Below, one piece after another: positions 18,973 through 28,580 of a DNA stretch of 38,663 nucleotides. Made by a program: the position numbers and the translations under genes. The notes beneath the pieces were generated by a model. It searched no databases. It saw only the letters and a program-made list of their open reading frames with translations, and was not told the origin of the DNA. How positions within the stretch are numbered: position 1 is the stretch's first letter; the number at the start of each line of letters is the position of its first letter. Origin of the DNA: Oceanospirillaceae bacterium (GTDB taxonomy: Bacteria > Pseudomonadota > Gammaproteobacteria > Pseudomonadales > Balneatricaceae); contig JABXHP010000182.1 of NCBI GenBank assembly GCA_013373575.1, positions 1-38,663 on the forward strand, given 5' to 3'.

Positions 18973-19947
18973 ATGGAACTTGTAGATTCAATCGTACTCA
19001 AAGGTCTGAGGGGAGTTGGCGACGGAACCGTAACAAAACTCCTAGAATTTAGTCTAAGAAATGATATCTCAACGCTAGAAGAGTTGGCATATGTTCCAGT
19101 AGAAAACCTTCCGTTGAGGCGTGTCCCAGAGTCACTTGAAGAATTCCTAATAGCTGGCGATTTTGAAGTTGCGAGGCTTGCTGTTGATGACAACCTACGA
19201 GATTGGGCAAATAAAGGAATAACGGTTATCAGCCGAAGCTCGCCGCAATACCCCTCTCGTCTGCTCGATCTAAAAGACCCCCCTCCCTTTCTCTTCTGCA
19301 AAGGAAATCTTGCGTTACTGGACGACTCGAAAGCGATAGCCGTAGTAGGAACGAGAAATAACACGCAGAGGGGTAAACTAATTGCGACCAAAACGGTTGA
19401 GGCGTTCAATTCTCACGGGTTTGTAGTCGTGAGTGGTCTTGCCATCGGTATAGATACAATAGCCCACAGAGCAGCTTTGGATTGCGGGGCGCCTACGATT
19501 GCTGTCTTAGTTGATCTCTTGAAGATATCTCCATCACAAAACAAATTATTAGCTCAGGAAATATTGGAGAAGGGTGGTCTTCTGGTGGCAGAGAATCCTC
19601 CAGGCACATCAACAATTGCAGCACTCTTTGCGAAGCGTGACCGCATTCAGTCTGGACTATCTACTGCAGTTTTTGCTGTCGAGACTTCCAAAGGTGGCGG
19701 AACCATGCATGCTGTGAGGGCTGCAGTTCAATTATCACGACCTGTATTTGTCCCAGACCCCATTGCAGCGCGATATGATGATCTCTCATTAGATGCTATT
19801 GAAGGAACACAGCATCTAATATCCGAGCAGATAGCTCGAGCATATACAGGGCAGTCATATGAGGCTATCAGCCAAGAGTTAACCGCTGTAGCTGATCGAA
19901 TAGAAAATCCCCGAATTCCAGAATTACAGGGAGGTCTAGGTCTATGA
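18973..19947 (+). CDS. DprA/Smf-like (SLOG superfamily) DNA-processing protein
   Basis: AIAVVGTRNNTQRG, VVSGLAIGIDTIAHRAALD, EILEKGGLLVAENPPGT, FAKRDRIQSGLSTAVFAVE; helix-hairpin-helix-like N-terminus. Confidence 0.9.
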   Translation: MELVDSIVLKGLRGVGDGTVTKLLEFSLRNDISTLEELAYVPVENLPLRRVPESLEEFLIAGDFEVARLAVDDNLRDWANKGITVISRSSPQYPSRLLDLKDPPPFLFCKGNLALLDDSKAIAVVGTRNNTQRGKLIATKTVEAFNSHGFVVVSGLAIGIDTIAHRAALDCGAPTIAVLVDLLKISPSQNKLLAQEILEKGGLLVAENPPGTSTIAALFAKRDRIQSGLSTAVFAVETSKGGGTMHAVRAAVQLSRPVFVPDPIAARYDDLSLDAIEGTQHLISEQIARAYTGQSYEAISQELTAVADRIENPRIPELQGGLGL

Positions 19948-22900
19948 TAAAGGTCATTATTCTAGACCTTGATGACACTCTAATTGACACGAGGGCACTA
20001 GAACCACTACGCCAAGCAGGACGATGGCGAGATGTGCGCAATCACCTGAAGCATTGCAGCGTAAACGAGGATGTTCTAGGTCTGCTTACAACTGCAAGGT
20101 CCGCAGGGATTAAAACTGCCTTATTCACCAATGCTCCTTCAAACTATGTTCAGGAACTGCTAAGGCATTTTGATATCACGGTCGACACTGTGGTCGCATA
20201 CCACGATGTCAAACAGCACAAGCCTTCGGCAGAAGGCGTTCATAAAATACTGGAGCTATTCTCAGCAGCTCCCCATGAGGTTTTGTATCTTGGCGATAGT
20301 GAACTCGACAGAGGGGCTGCCGACAGTGCGGGGGTAGAGTTTTTTGCTGTGGAGTGGGGGAACGTCGCTAATATCGACGCCGCCCATCAAGGTGTCGTTA
20401 AATTATCTGAGTTAATTGGCGCCAGATTAGCAAATGAGAATCCGAATCAGTCACGTTCAGAATTAGTGATAGATGGCAACAAAATATACCTTGGCTACTA
20501 TCTAGAAGGGATAAAGCAAGAGGTATGGGCCTTTAAAGATGGTTCCATTTCAGCCGTTGATAGGTGGGTCTCGAAAGCAACCGAGCTATCAAGTCTCTTC
20601 CCCGAAATAGACTTCGTTGTCAGAGCTCTCGGACATGCAGAACTCGCACCAGAGGGTAGGGATAAACCGTTAGATAGATTAAGCAATGCATTGGCTCAGT
20701 CGTTGGATGCACGATATGTCCCAGAAGCACTGATCAAAAAACGGGCGTTACAGAAGTCTACTGGTATCACTGCTGTAGAGCGTTCGGAGCAAGTCCGCGG
20801 CGCATATTCGCTCAAACGAGATGCCGCAATTTCAAGTTTTAACCAGCCAAGGTTTTTGGTTGTTGACGACGTGTTTACATCAGGTGCAACAACAGGGGAG
20901 ATTCAAAGAGCAATTACGGAAGCATATCCGACAGCTCAAGTCTTCGTATTCACATTGGTCAAAACGCTTTATAGGTCTGCGGCCAATCGAGCTAGCCTAG
21001 AGTTGCAGCATAATAATCAGCTCTTTACTGATCTTTTCCGCCAACAAATTGCGACTCATGATGGTGAGGCGGAGCATTCTCCTCACAACCCAAGTAAGCG
21101 TCGCCTGGTTTCGAAGAAATTCACCGCCAATTACACAAACACAAATCACAACTTCGTTGCTCACAACTTACCGTTCTACTCTATTGCGTCAGAGGCAAAC
21201 TCTGAGCAGCTTTACGCTTCTCTCCAAATTCTGAAGAACATACTTCAGAGAGGAAAGCCGACCATAGCCTCTCGACGTTTGCGAAACTCATTTGGACTAG
21301 CTGTTGATGAAACTGGATTAAATCTCGAGCCGTTACCACTGATTTCCTCCCAGCCAGTTAGCTGGAAACGAATGATCAGGGGAGATCAAAAGTCAGGAAA
21401 TTATCCTGCAAAGTTTTTCTTCGAGGAGTTGTTTGAGAAGCATTTGGGAAAATATGGGTTCATAAAACAGCTGACGGTACCTGAAGTCCAGATTTTTGAC
21501 ATGACGCAGGTGTATGTCGATCAATTTCAGAATAGGCAGGTCGACTTCTACATTCCTCAAGTCGGTGTAATTATTGAAATAGATGGAGCCCAGCATCATA
21601 GTTCAGCAGACATTGATAGACTTCGCGATGACTTCGCCTCATCGCTGGGACTAAGAACATTCAGGTTCACGGCTGCAGAAGTATCTGTTGAGAGTGATGC
21701 CTTCATCGATAAAATGAAGGAACTCATTCGCTACATAGAGCTTATTGATCATCAGGAGCAAGATGGAACTTTAGCACCTCCAAATGGCATAACTATTCGT
21801 GACTACGCCGAACACTATGCCCAATCGACTCGTTGCGATACAGATCAACGTTTCCAGCTGACCGCGTCCTGCAGGTTTCAGGTTTTGTTACTTGAGCTGA
21901 TTGAGCGGGGGGTTATCAGGTTGGGGCAGTCTTCCAAAGTTAAGTTGGTGAATCAGGATCAAATAGATTTTGTTAAGGAAGCGGTTGACGATCTTAATGA
22001 GCTAATTGCGAATATATTTTGCCTACAAGGGTTGGATCTCGGAGCACTAAAACTCGAAATCGAGGAGCTAGATAGACTCCCCACCGATCGCGATAGCGAT
22101 TCGCTGTTTATTGATTTTAGTATTCGAGAACGGTTCGATGATCGGCATCAAGTAAATCAGGATGTGATATTCGTCAGAACAGATTACTTCGATTTTTATC
22201 GTGTCTTCCCGAGTGGGGATTCATCGTCAATTGAGAACCTTCTTCTCGAAGACTATGACCATTTTAAATTGTCGTGCGCTAAACCCATAGAATACGAGCT
22301 GGACTTGAGTCCAGCGAGCGCCCAGCGAGAGTCTTTACGGTACTTCCTCAGTAATCTGTTTCTACCTCTGCTAGATGATGTGGATTTCAGAGAAGGGCAA
22401 GTTGGAATTATCGGGTCGGCCCTCTCGCGTCATAGTACGATAGGGCTTCTCCCCACAGGCTCGGGTAAATCAATTTGCTACCAACTTTCTGCAGTGTTGC
22501 AGCCCGCCGTTAGCTTTGTTGTTTGCCCGATTAAGAGCCTGATGTATGACCAAAAAGCAGATCTTGACGCCATCGGTTTCAATCGCAGTAACTACATTAC
22601 AAGCGAACTCAGCGCTGGCGAAAAAGCGCGCGTACAAAGAGACTTCGGGCGCGGCAAATACTTCTATGTATTCATCTCACCAGAAAGATTCCAAACGCAT
22701 GCGTTTAGGAGAGAAATGTCCTCAATCGGACTAGATCTTGCGTTCGCTTACGCGGTGATTGATGAAGCGCACTGTCTCTCTGAGTGGGGTCATGATTTCC
22801 GCACGTCTTACTTGAACTTGGCTAACACCATAGAAAAATTTGCTCCGTCCGCCAGTTATATAGGTTTGACAGCCACGGCCTCGGTGAACGTGTTAAAAGA

Positions 22901-24626
22901 TATCCAAACTGAATTCAGCATACCTGATGAGTACATTAGAACTCCTCTCAATTTCACACGGGATGAACTAGCATTTCACGTCATCGATGATGAGGGACGT
23001 AAGGCCGATGTCATAGTCGATCTTGTTTCTAAAATGGAGGCAAAATGGAACGTAACAGAAGAGGATTCAAGCGGCAAAGCAGGCATTATTTTTACGTCGA
23101 CAGTTAATGGAAACAAAGGCTGCCACAGCCTCTCGGGACGTTTATCAACGTTACTAAATATGGATGTGCGTTACTTCTCTGGGTCAGCTCCTAAAGGAGG
23201 CGGGCTGCATGGGGAGGCCTTCGATCGTTACAAGCGACAGGTACAAGACGATTTTAAAGACAACAAATATCATCTGCTAGCTGCTACGAAAGCTTTTGGC
23301 ATGGGCGTTAACAAAGGTAACGTTGCATACACAATTCACTACGGCATTCCTGGATCGATGGAGGCGCTTTATCAAGAGGCAGGCCGTGCAGGCCGCGATA
23401 AACGTTTGTTCCAGAGTACGCCCGCGGATTGTTTCGTGTTGCTTACAAAGGAAGGGGACGAGCAACTATTGGAAAAGATATGGGATCAGAGCACCAGTGT
23501 TACTGATCTGAAGAAGCATGTTAAGAGCCTGAGCCGCAATGGCGATTTAAACACCAATATGTTCTTAATGACAGCTAACCTGGATACCATCAATGACGAA
23601 TTTAAGCTTCTCGCGAACATCTATAACCATCTCTCGTCCAACCAAGAGCTTAAAACAGTCACTTTAAGCGCGCGTCAGTTCGGAGTAGAGAAAGCGAAGT
23701 TTGAAAAGGCTGTATATCGTCTATCCCAATTGGGTATAGTTTCGGACTGGGTTATAGAAGACTTTTTCAACGGGACGCTCGAAATAGAGTTCCAGTGTCC
23801 AGATATCGACACACTTGAGAGCAACATAGAAGATACGGTTCGTAAATATGACCCTGATTTCAAACTCGACGGTATTTTTTCGAGTGATAACGAGTACTAC
23901 AAGGTCATCTGTGAGAAATTGACCCGTGGCTCAATTGATAAAGCCCAGTTCATATTCTTGGTTCTGTTACTTTGGTCCTACGATCATTTCGTATACAACC
24001 GCCGTCAGTCGCAAAAGAACGTCTACGACGAGTGCGTAAAGGTCGCAGGCAAAGATGCCTCTGCTGAGGCCGATTTTAAAGCGAAACTCGAAGGTTATTT
24101 CAGGCATGACAAGTCAAGTCAGCGTCTGCTTCATTTGGCTGAAAATTCTACTGATACGGGTTTGTGGCTTTCTGTGTTCCACAAAGATGTCGACGAAGAG
24201 GGATCTAAAGAGCTGATTTCGGAAACAGAGCTAAATACCCTCAGCGCTCAAATCTCTCGTTTCCTAGAATCCTATAAAGACAATCAATGTCTGGACTACT
24301 TGAGCGGAGTAGTAAGATTAGCTGCGGATCAATTCGACGATACCGACGGTGAAGTTCGAATGTCATCATCGTTAGACAAAGTTATGTCCGCAAGTCGTGA
24401 GAGCGCACTCACTTTGATCCGTGAGACCCTCAGTCTCAGGAAGTTTTTCTCCGAGGAAGCGAGAGGCAGATTCGCACGTTTGGTCCACGAAAAATTTGGA
24501 GATCAACAAGTACTTGAGGAAATAAATCAAGAGTTTGAAGACCCTTACTCTTACCACACCCTATTGTCTCCGTTGGCAGCTCGCCTCCAGAGGCTCACAT
24601 CCAGCTATAAAGGAGTCGATTGGTGA
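19944..24626 (+). CDS. Multidomain fusion: HAD phosphatase + phosphoribosyltransferase + Vsr/DUF559-like nuclease + RecQ-family helicase
   Basis: HAD: IILDLDDTLIDTR, LYLGDSELDRGAA. PRTase: FLVVDDVFTSGATTGE. Nuclease: RQVDFYIPQVGVIIEIDGAQHHSSADIDRLRDDF. Helicase: LLPTGSGKSICYQL, DEAHCLSEWGHDFR, GLTATAS, FGMGVNKGNVAYTIHYGIPGSMEALYQEAGRAGRD. Confidence 0.92.
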   Translation: MIKVIILDLDDTLIDTRALEPLRQAGRWRDVRNHLKHCSVNEDVLGLLTTARSAGIKTALFTNAPSNYVQELLRHFDITVDTVVAYHDVKQHKPSAEGVHKILELFSAAPHEVLYLGDSELDRGAADSAGVEFFAVEWGNVANIDAAHQGVVKLSELIGARLANENPNQSRSELVIDGNKIYLGYYLEGIKQEVWAFKDGSISAVDRWVSKATELSSLFPEIDFVVRALGHAELAPEGRDKPLDRLSNALAQSLDARYVPEALIKKRALQKSTGITAVERSEQVRGAYSLKRDAAISSFNQPRFLVVDDVFTSGATTGEIQRAITEAYPTAQVFVFTLVKTLYRSAANRASLELQHNNQLFTDLFRQQIATHDGEAEHSPHNPSKRRLVSKKFTANYTNTNHNFVAHNLPFYSIASEANSEQLYASLQILKNILQRGKPTIASRRLRNSFGLAVDETGLNLEPLPLISSQPVSWKRMIRGDQKSGNYPAKFFFEELFEKHLGKYGFIKQLTVPEVQIFDMTQVYVDQFQNRQVDFYIPQVGVIIEIDGAQHHSSADIDRLRDDFASSLGLRTFRFTAAEVSVESDAFIDKMKELIRYIELIDHQEQDGTLAPPNGITIRDYAEHYAQSTRCDTDQRFQLTASCRFQVLLLELIERGVIRLGQSSKVKLVNQDQIDFVKEAVDDLNELIANIFCLQGLDLGALKLEIEELDRLPTDRDSDSLFIDFSIRERFDDRHQVNQDVIFVRTDYFDFYRVFPSGDSSSIENLLLEDYDHFKLSCAKPIEYELDLSPASAQRESLRYFLSNLFLPLLDDVDFREGQVGIIGSALSRHSTIGLLPTGSGKSICYQLSAVLQPAVSFVVCPIKSLMYDQKADLDAIGFNRSNYITSELSAGEKARVQRDFGRGKYFYVFISPERFQTHAFRREMSSIGLDLAFAYAVIDEAHCLSEWGHDFRTSYLNLANTIEKFAPSASYIGLTATASVNVLKDIQTEFSIPDEYIRTPLNFTRDELAFHVIDDEGRKADVIVDLVSKMEAKWNVTEEDSSGKAGIIFTSTVNGNKGCHSLSGRLSTLLNMDVRYFSGSAPKGGGLHGEAFDRYKRQVQDDFKDNKYHLLAATKAFGMGVNKGNVAYTIHYGIPGSMEALYQEAGRAGRDKRLFQSTPADCFVLLTKEGDEQLLEKIWDQSTSVTDLKKHVKSLSRNGDLNTNMFLMTANLDTINDEFKLLANIYNHLSSNQELKTVTLSARQFGVEKAKFEKAVYRLSQLGIVSDWVIEDFFNGTLEIEFQCPDIDTLESNIEDTVRKYDPDFKLDGIFSSDNEYYKVICEKLTRGSIDKAQFIFLVLLLWSYDHFVYNRRQSQKNVYDECVKVAGKDASAEADFKAKLEGYFRHDKSSQRLLHLAENSTDTGLWLSVFHKDVDEEGSKELISETELNTLSAQISRFLESYKDNQCLDYLSGVVRLAADQFDDTDGEVRMSSSLDKVMSASRESALTLIRETLSLRKFFSEEARGRFARLVHEKFGDQQVLEEINQEFEDPYSYHTLLSPLAARLQRLTSSYKGVDW

Positions 24627-25141
24627 GCGACATAAAAAAACTCCATAAAGTAATTGAGTCCCTTGAAGAACAATCTACTCGTGTCAGCGAGTTTAATGGT
24701 GTTTTGAAGGCGGTAAACGCAGCGAAGGCTGAGATTTCGATTGCCAAAGATTCATTCGCTGCACTAGGGGATGAACAGCAGAAGCTCGTCACCCTCAGCT
24801 ATCAAAAATTCGATGAGTTTGAAAAGCGGTTAGCTATGTTAGACCGAGCGCTTTCAGCTATTGAATCTAAAATGGTAGCTGCTGATCAATTCGAATCGGG
24901 TCGCGATAGAATTTTGCTGCGATTGTCTGAACTTAGGTTTGTGTCACCAGAGCAATTTGAACATGGCATTACTACATCAGAGAAGAATACGGCATCTCTG
25001 ATTACTGAGAACCAGGGTGAAGTGTTGAGGCTTATAGTGGCTCAACAGTCTGCGATCAAATCCCTGAAGACGACATTGATATTAGGAATGATGGTTCTAG
25101 CTGGTGGAATCGCGTTTCTCGCAAAGGATTTGGTGATGTAA
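24623..25141 (+). CDS. Coiled-coil protein with a C-terminal transmembrane helix
   Basis: GTG start overlaps the upstream TGA; long helical D/E/K-rich region followed by LKTTLILGMMVLAGGIAFLAKDLVM at the C-terminus. Confidence 0.78.
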   Translation: MSDIKKLHKVIESLEEQSTRVSEFNGVLKAVNAAKAEISIAKDSFAALGDEQQKLVTLSYQKFDEFEKRLAMLDRALSAIESKMVAADQFESGRDRILLRLSELRFVSPEQFEHGITTSEKNTASLITENQGEVLRLIVAQQSAIKSLKTTLILGMMVLAGGIAFLAKDLVM

Positions 25142-25240
25142 AAGCTGGAACCATTTTTGGTAGAGATTTCACCGCCTGAATGTTGCAACCCTTGGGCATA
25201 GCTCTTGTCCTCAAAGCACAACTTAGGAAATGATGAGTTA

Positions 25241-26242
25241 ATGGACACATCAAGTAACCTTGGACATCAATTTTTATTGCTCTACTGCAAGTCAGCTGAA
25301 GGTTTTCCGATAGGGGATGTACCGTTTTTTTCAGTAGACGATAATAGCAACAAATTCTTAGTTGTTTCGGCCCGTGGTAGCAGCCTAGAGAAAATTTTTC
25401 TCGAACAGACTTTCTATAATACCCACGATATCTGGTTTGTTCTTGATGGCGAGAATAAGCACATGAATACTCATGAATTCTATCATTATTGGGCTGCTCT
25501 AAGTGATGACGTGAGGTCTCAGATAGAGTTAAGTTGGTCAAGCACTTGGCATGAGCTCTTTCACAACACCAAATTAAATCGAGTGCTGGTACTTATAGCT
25601 TTACCCAGAGCTGAAGAACATGAGGCCGATCAAGACGAAGTAAAACGATATCTCTCATCTTTACCAGATTTCGTCGAGCGAGTTTCTGTAGGCGGTGATG
25701 AGGTTGTTATCGATTATTTAATGACACGTTATCTTTCTGAAATTCAAGATCCTATTAGTGCTGAAGATTACAGGGAAGATGATTACGAGATAACACTCAT
25801 TCGGGAAATGCTTCAGGACGACTACGGTGACAATCGATTGGGGTCGGTTAAGAGCCAAACTATATTGGGACCAAGTGACTTTAGCTATCATTGCAATCTC
25901 GAGCATCTAGAACCAAATGAATTCGATATTGAAGACGACTATAGCTACGTGCATGTGAGTCGAAATGACGACTTTTATTATAGATTCGATCATAAAAAAA
26001 TAGAGTGGCTTCGAGAGTATTTACGAATTCCCGATCCAATTGAGCAAATATTGTCTGAGGAACAATGGGGACAAATCAGGGAGGTCTACATCGAGGAAAT
26101 CGAAACCCATATCCAATCAATTCAAGAGGGAGTATTTGGTATGGAGCCGATTAAACGTAAAAGCGCAGTCCGCTATGATAGTAGTTTGAGCGATTACCTC
26201 GGTTTTAGTGGCCCGTTCTCAGACTCTGAACTCGGGGATTAG
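25241..26242 (+). CDS. Hypothetical acidic protein
   Basis: Long acidic ORF (track start 25205 is TTG; ATG at 25241 preferred); no family recognised. Confidence 0.65.
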   Translation: MDTSSNLGHQFLLLYCKSAEGFPIGDVPFFSVDDNSNKFLVVSARGSSLEKIFLEQTFYNTHDIWFVLDGENKHMNTHEFYHYWAALSDDVRSQIELSWSSTWHELFHNTKLNRVLVLIALPRAEEHEADQDEVKRYLSSLPDFVERVSVGGDEVVIDYLMTRYLSEIQDPISAEDYREDDYEITLIREMLQDDYGDNRLGSVKSQTILGPSDFSYHCNLEHLEPNEFDIEDDYSYVHVSRNDDFYYRFDHKKIEWLREYLRIPDPIEQILSEEQWGQIREVYIEEIETHIQSIQEGVFGMEPIKRKSAVRYDSSLSDYLGFSGPFSDSELGD

Positions 26243-26250
26243 CCTTTCTA

Positions 26251-26278
26251 AGGTGGATTCTTAGATTAGAATCCACCT
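26251..26278. terminator. Bidirectional hairpin between convergent genes
   Basis: AGGTGGATTCT-tagatt-AGAATCCACCT, perfect 11-bp arms between the convergent stops at 26242 and 26266. Confidence 0.7.
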
Positions 26279-27750
26279 AAAGCCTTCATGACATTCTTTA
26301 CTCTCTGCGTATCTCCTGGTCCATTGCTTTGATTTCCTGTGTGGACAGCGCAAAATTGCCGATCTAACGCTACTTGCAGATATTTATTTGAGTCCCTTTC
26401 TATTACTTTGACGAACATATCTTGAAAAATCGAATCATCATCGGTTGAGATGGATAGTTCTGTTCGAAGGGCATGATTCAGTTGGTTTATGAGATTTTTC
26501 ACTGAATTGAAGTCAAACGATCTTTTTTCCGAGCTAGAAGCTCTAGGTAACTTCCGATAGTAAATGTGAAGGCATTCATCAAATTCTGGCAAGGCTGCAC
26601 GACCCTCTGGGATTCTGACTTGGTCATAGCCGTTCAATTTTTGCTCCACAAGCAGGTAGTAGAGAGCAAATAACTGTGGTTTTAGAGTGAACCGCTGCCC
26701 ATAAATTTCGACACTTTTTTTCGCATAGATCAGTGATAGGACATCGTTACGTTTCACGGCATTTAGTGTCTCAATGAGGTCACCGCCCTGTATTTGATGT
26801 AGATGAACTATCAAGGGGATAAGCTTGCTCAGTGATTCCTCAGATTGCAGATCTTTGACTACTGTTAGCCCCTCATCTATTGAGAGTCCAGAATCTCTTA
26901 GCGTCCTGAATGCGTCTAACTGAAAGTCTTCTACTCCGTCTGCCAATCGAATAGCTCGATTGGGACTCAGCAGCTCGCTGTTAACAAAGTATTCATACCA
27001 TTTCGCCGAATATCCCCAACGTTCACGTGAAGAGATTAGTTCAGCTATTGTTTCATTCATTGAGTCTGGGGTTGTGAGAAGATAGTTGATCCATTCTTTA
27101 CCGAGACCGTCGACAAGGGTTGTTGCTGAATCCAAATCAAATCCGCGTGTATTCACAATATCTATGAGGGATTGCCTTAGAGGATCTCTGCTCAGAGATG
27201 TTTCAGCTTTCGAGTTCTGATGGTCATCATCGATTTTCTTGTTAGTTCGATTTTTGTGCGTATCGAATAGCACCACTAAGAGTGCCGATGCTAGCAACAA
27301 CAGCGGCACCGACGACTGGAGCTTTTCGGGTTTGGGCTTGTATAAGTAGACTACAGGTAGCTTTTGATTTTGACCAAATTGAACCTCGGACGAAAAATAT
27401 AGCTCTTCGTTATCGCCATTAGCTTGTTCAAAGTTGGTTTCAGAAATGCTCACTACTCGAATTGACGACACTGAAGGGAATAGTGCCTCTGACAAGGCCA
27501 AATCAATTGAAGCTTGGAGATTGATGTTGAAGCGCCTTGCAAGTGTCGCGTTTCCCGCTCTCTCATTCGAAGCGAACCACTCGAACTTAGCGCCATCCTC
27601 AATTGCTGGATTGATCGATTCCTCAATCGCGGATTCGATGTTTGCATTTAGGTTTGGTATGTAGAACAAGCTATACAGGAGAGAAACCACTACAAATGAT
27701 GTAGCTATGGATACCATCCATCTTAGAAGAAGGCGTGTCATTGTTCGCAA
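26266..27750 (-). CDS. Membrane protein with predicted periplasmic domain, two TM helices and a cytoplasmic region
   Basis: Hydrophobic N-terminal segment VSIATSFVVVSLLYSLFYI and second TM VPLLLLASALLVVLF; overlaps the upstream PhnD-like gene. Confidence 0.65.
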   Translation of the reverse strand: MRTMTRLLLRWMVSIATSFVVVSLLYSLFYIPNLNANIESAIEESINPAIEDGAKFEWFASNERAGNATLARRFNINLQASIDLALSEALFPSVSSIRVVSISETNFEQANGDNEELYFSSEVQFGQNQKLPVVYLYKPKPEKLQSSVPLLLLASALLVVLFDTHKNRTNKKIDDDHQNSKAETSLSRDPLRQSLIDIVNTRGFDLDSATTLVDGLGKEWINYLLTTPDSMNETIAELISSRERWGYSAKWYEYFVNSELLSPNRAIRLADGVEDFQLDAFRTLRDSGLSIDEGLTVVKDLQSEESLSKLIPLIVHLHQIQGGDLIETLNAVKRNDVLSLIYAKKSVEIYGQRFTLKPQLFALYYLLVEQKLNGYDQVRIPEGRAALPEFDECLHIYYRKLPRASSSEKRSFDFNSVKNLINQLNHALRTELSISTDDDSIFQDMFVKVIERDSNKYLQVALDRQFCAVHTGNQSNGPGDTQRVKNVMKALGGF

Positions 27751-28580
27751 CTCCTAAGAATATTGATGTTCTGAAAATATCGGTCCTCAGTTATCGATGC
27801 CAGGCTCTCTAAAATTGACGTGTAGATGCACGTAATGGCATGGTCAAACGTAGTTGACTGAACGAACCATTGACTTCCAACTAAACCTTCTTGTATTTCC
27901 ATTTCTCGGAATTCTGGAAACTTCTCTCGATCAGTTTCATTCCAATACGATCCAATCACATCGACTTCTCCCGATGCGAGCGCACTACGGAGGCTTGCAT
28001 GGTTTGGATAGAGTCGCAGAGCAAGGTTTTCGGGCTTCAGTCCTATTGATCGGAAATAAGCTTTTGGAACTTTATGGCCAGAGCTGCTTTCTGCATTGGC
28101 GAGAATCCCAATTTTCATCTCGGGCAATCGATCGGGATCGGTGGCAGATTTAAAAATTAAGTATGCTTTATAGACGGCGTACTCGGCGATGGCTGTGTAG
28201 CCTGATGGTATCTTTTCAGTTCCCTCAAATAGGTGTCTTCGTCCAAACGCAAGATCCCATTCAAAATCTCGGATTGAGGCTTCTAGGTCAATTTCATTTA
28301 AAGCCCAGGTGTATGAAACATCGGCATATTTTTGCTGAACGCCGCCGCTAGCACACAGGGCGCTAATCAGAGCCTGTCCCCCCCTGATATTCTCTCCATA
28401 GACATGCATTGTCGCATCGCTTGCCCAGTTACCTGTGGAGCACGATATTTCGTTCACAGGGGCAACTTGTAATGCAACACGCTCAAGGGGAGGATGTTGG
28501 AATAGAAACCCAAAAAGGATAACGCCAGCTAGTCCACTTACGAAAACAATCGTTATGTGCTGTTTCAAATTCAGGCTCAT
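27738..28580 (-). CDS. PhnD-like periplasmic substrate-binding protein
   Basis: N-terminal membrane/signal segment; YAVYKAYLIFKSATDP...MKIGILANAESSSGHKVPKAYFRSIGL...LRSALASGEVDVIGSYWNE resembles PhnD-type type-II PBPs. Confidence 0.75.
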   Translation of the reverse strand: MSLNLKQHITIVFVSGLAGVILFGFLFQHPPLERVALQVAPVNEISCSTGNWASDATMHVYGENIRGGQALISALCASGGVQQKYADVSYTWALNEIDLEASIRDFEWDLAFGRRHLFEGTEKIPSGYTAIAEYAVYKAYLIFKSATDPDRLPEMKIGILANAESSSGHKVPKAYFRSIGLKPENLALRLYPNHASLRSALASGEVDVIGSYWNETDREKFPEFREMEIQEGLVGSQWFVQSTTFDHAITCIYTSILESLASITEDRYFQNINILRSCEQ

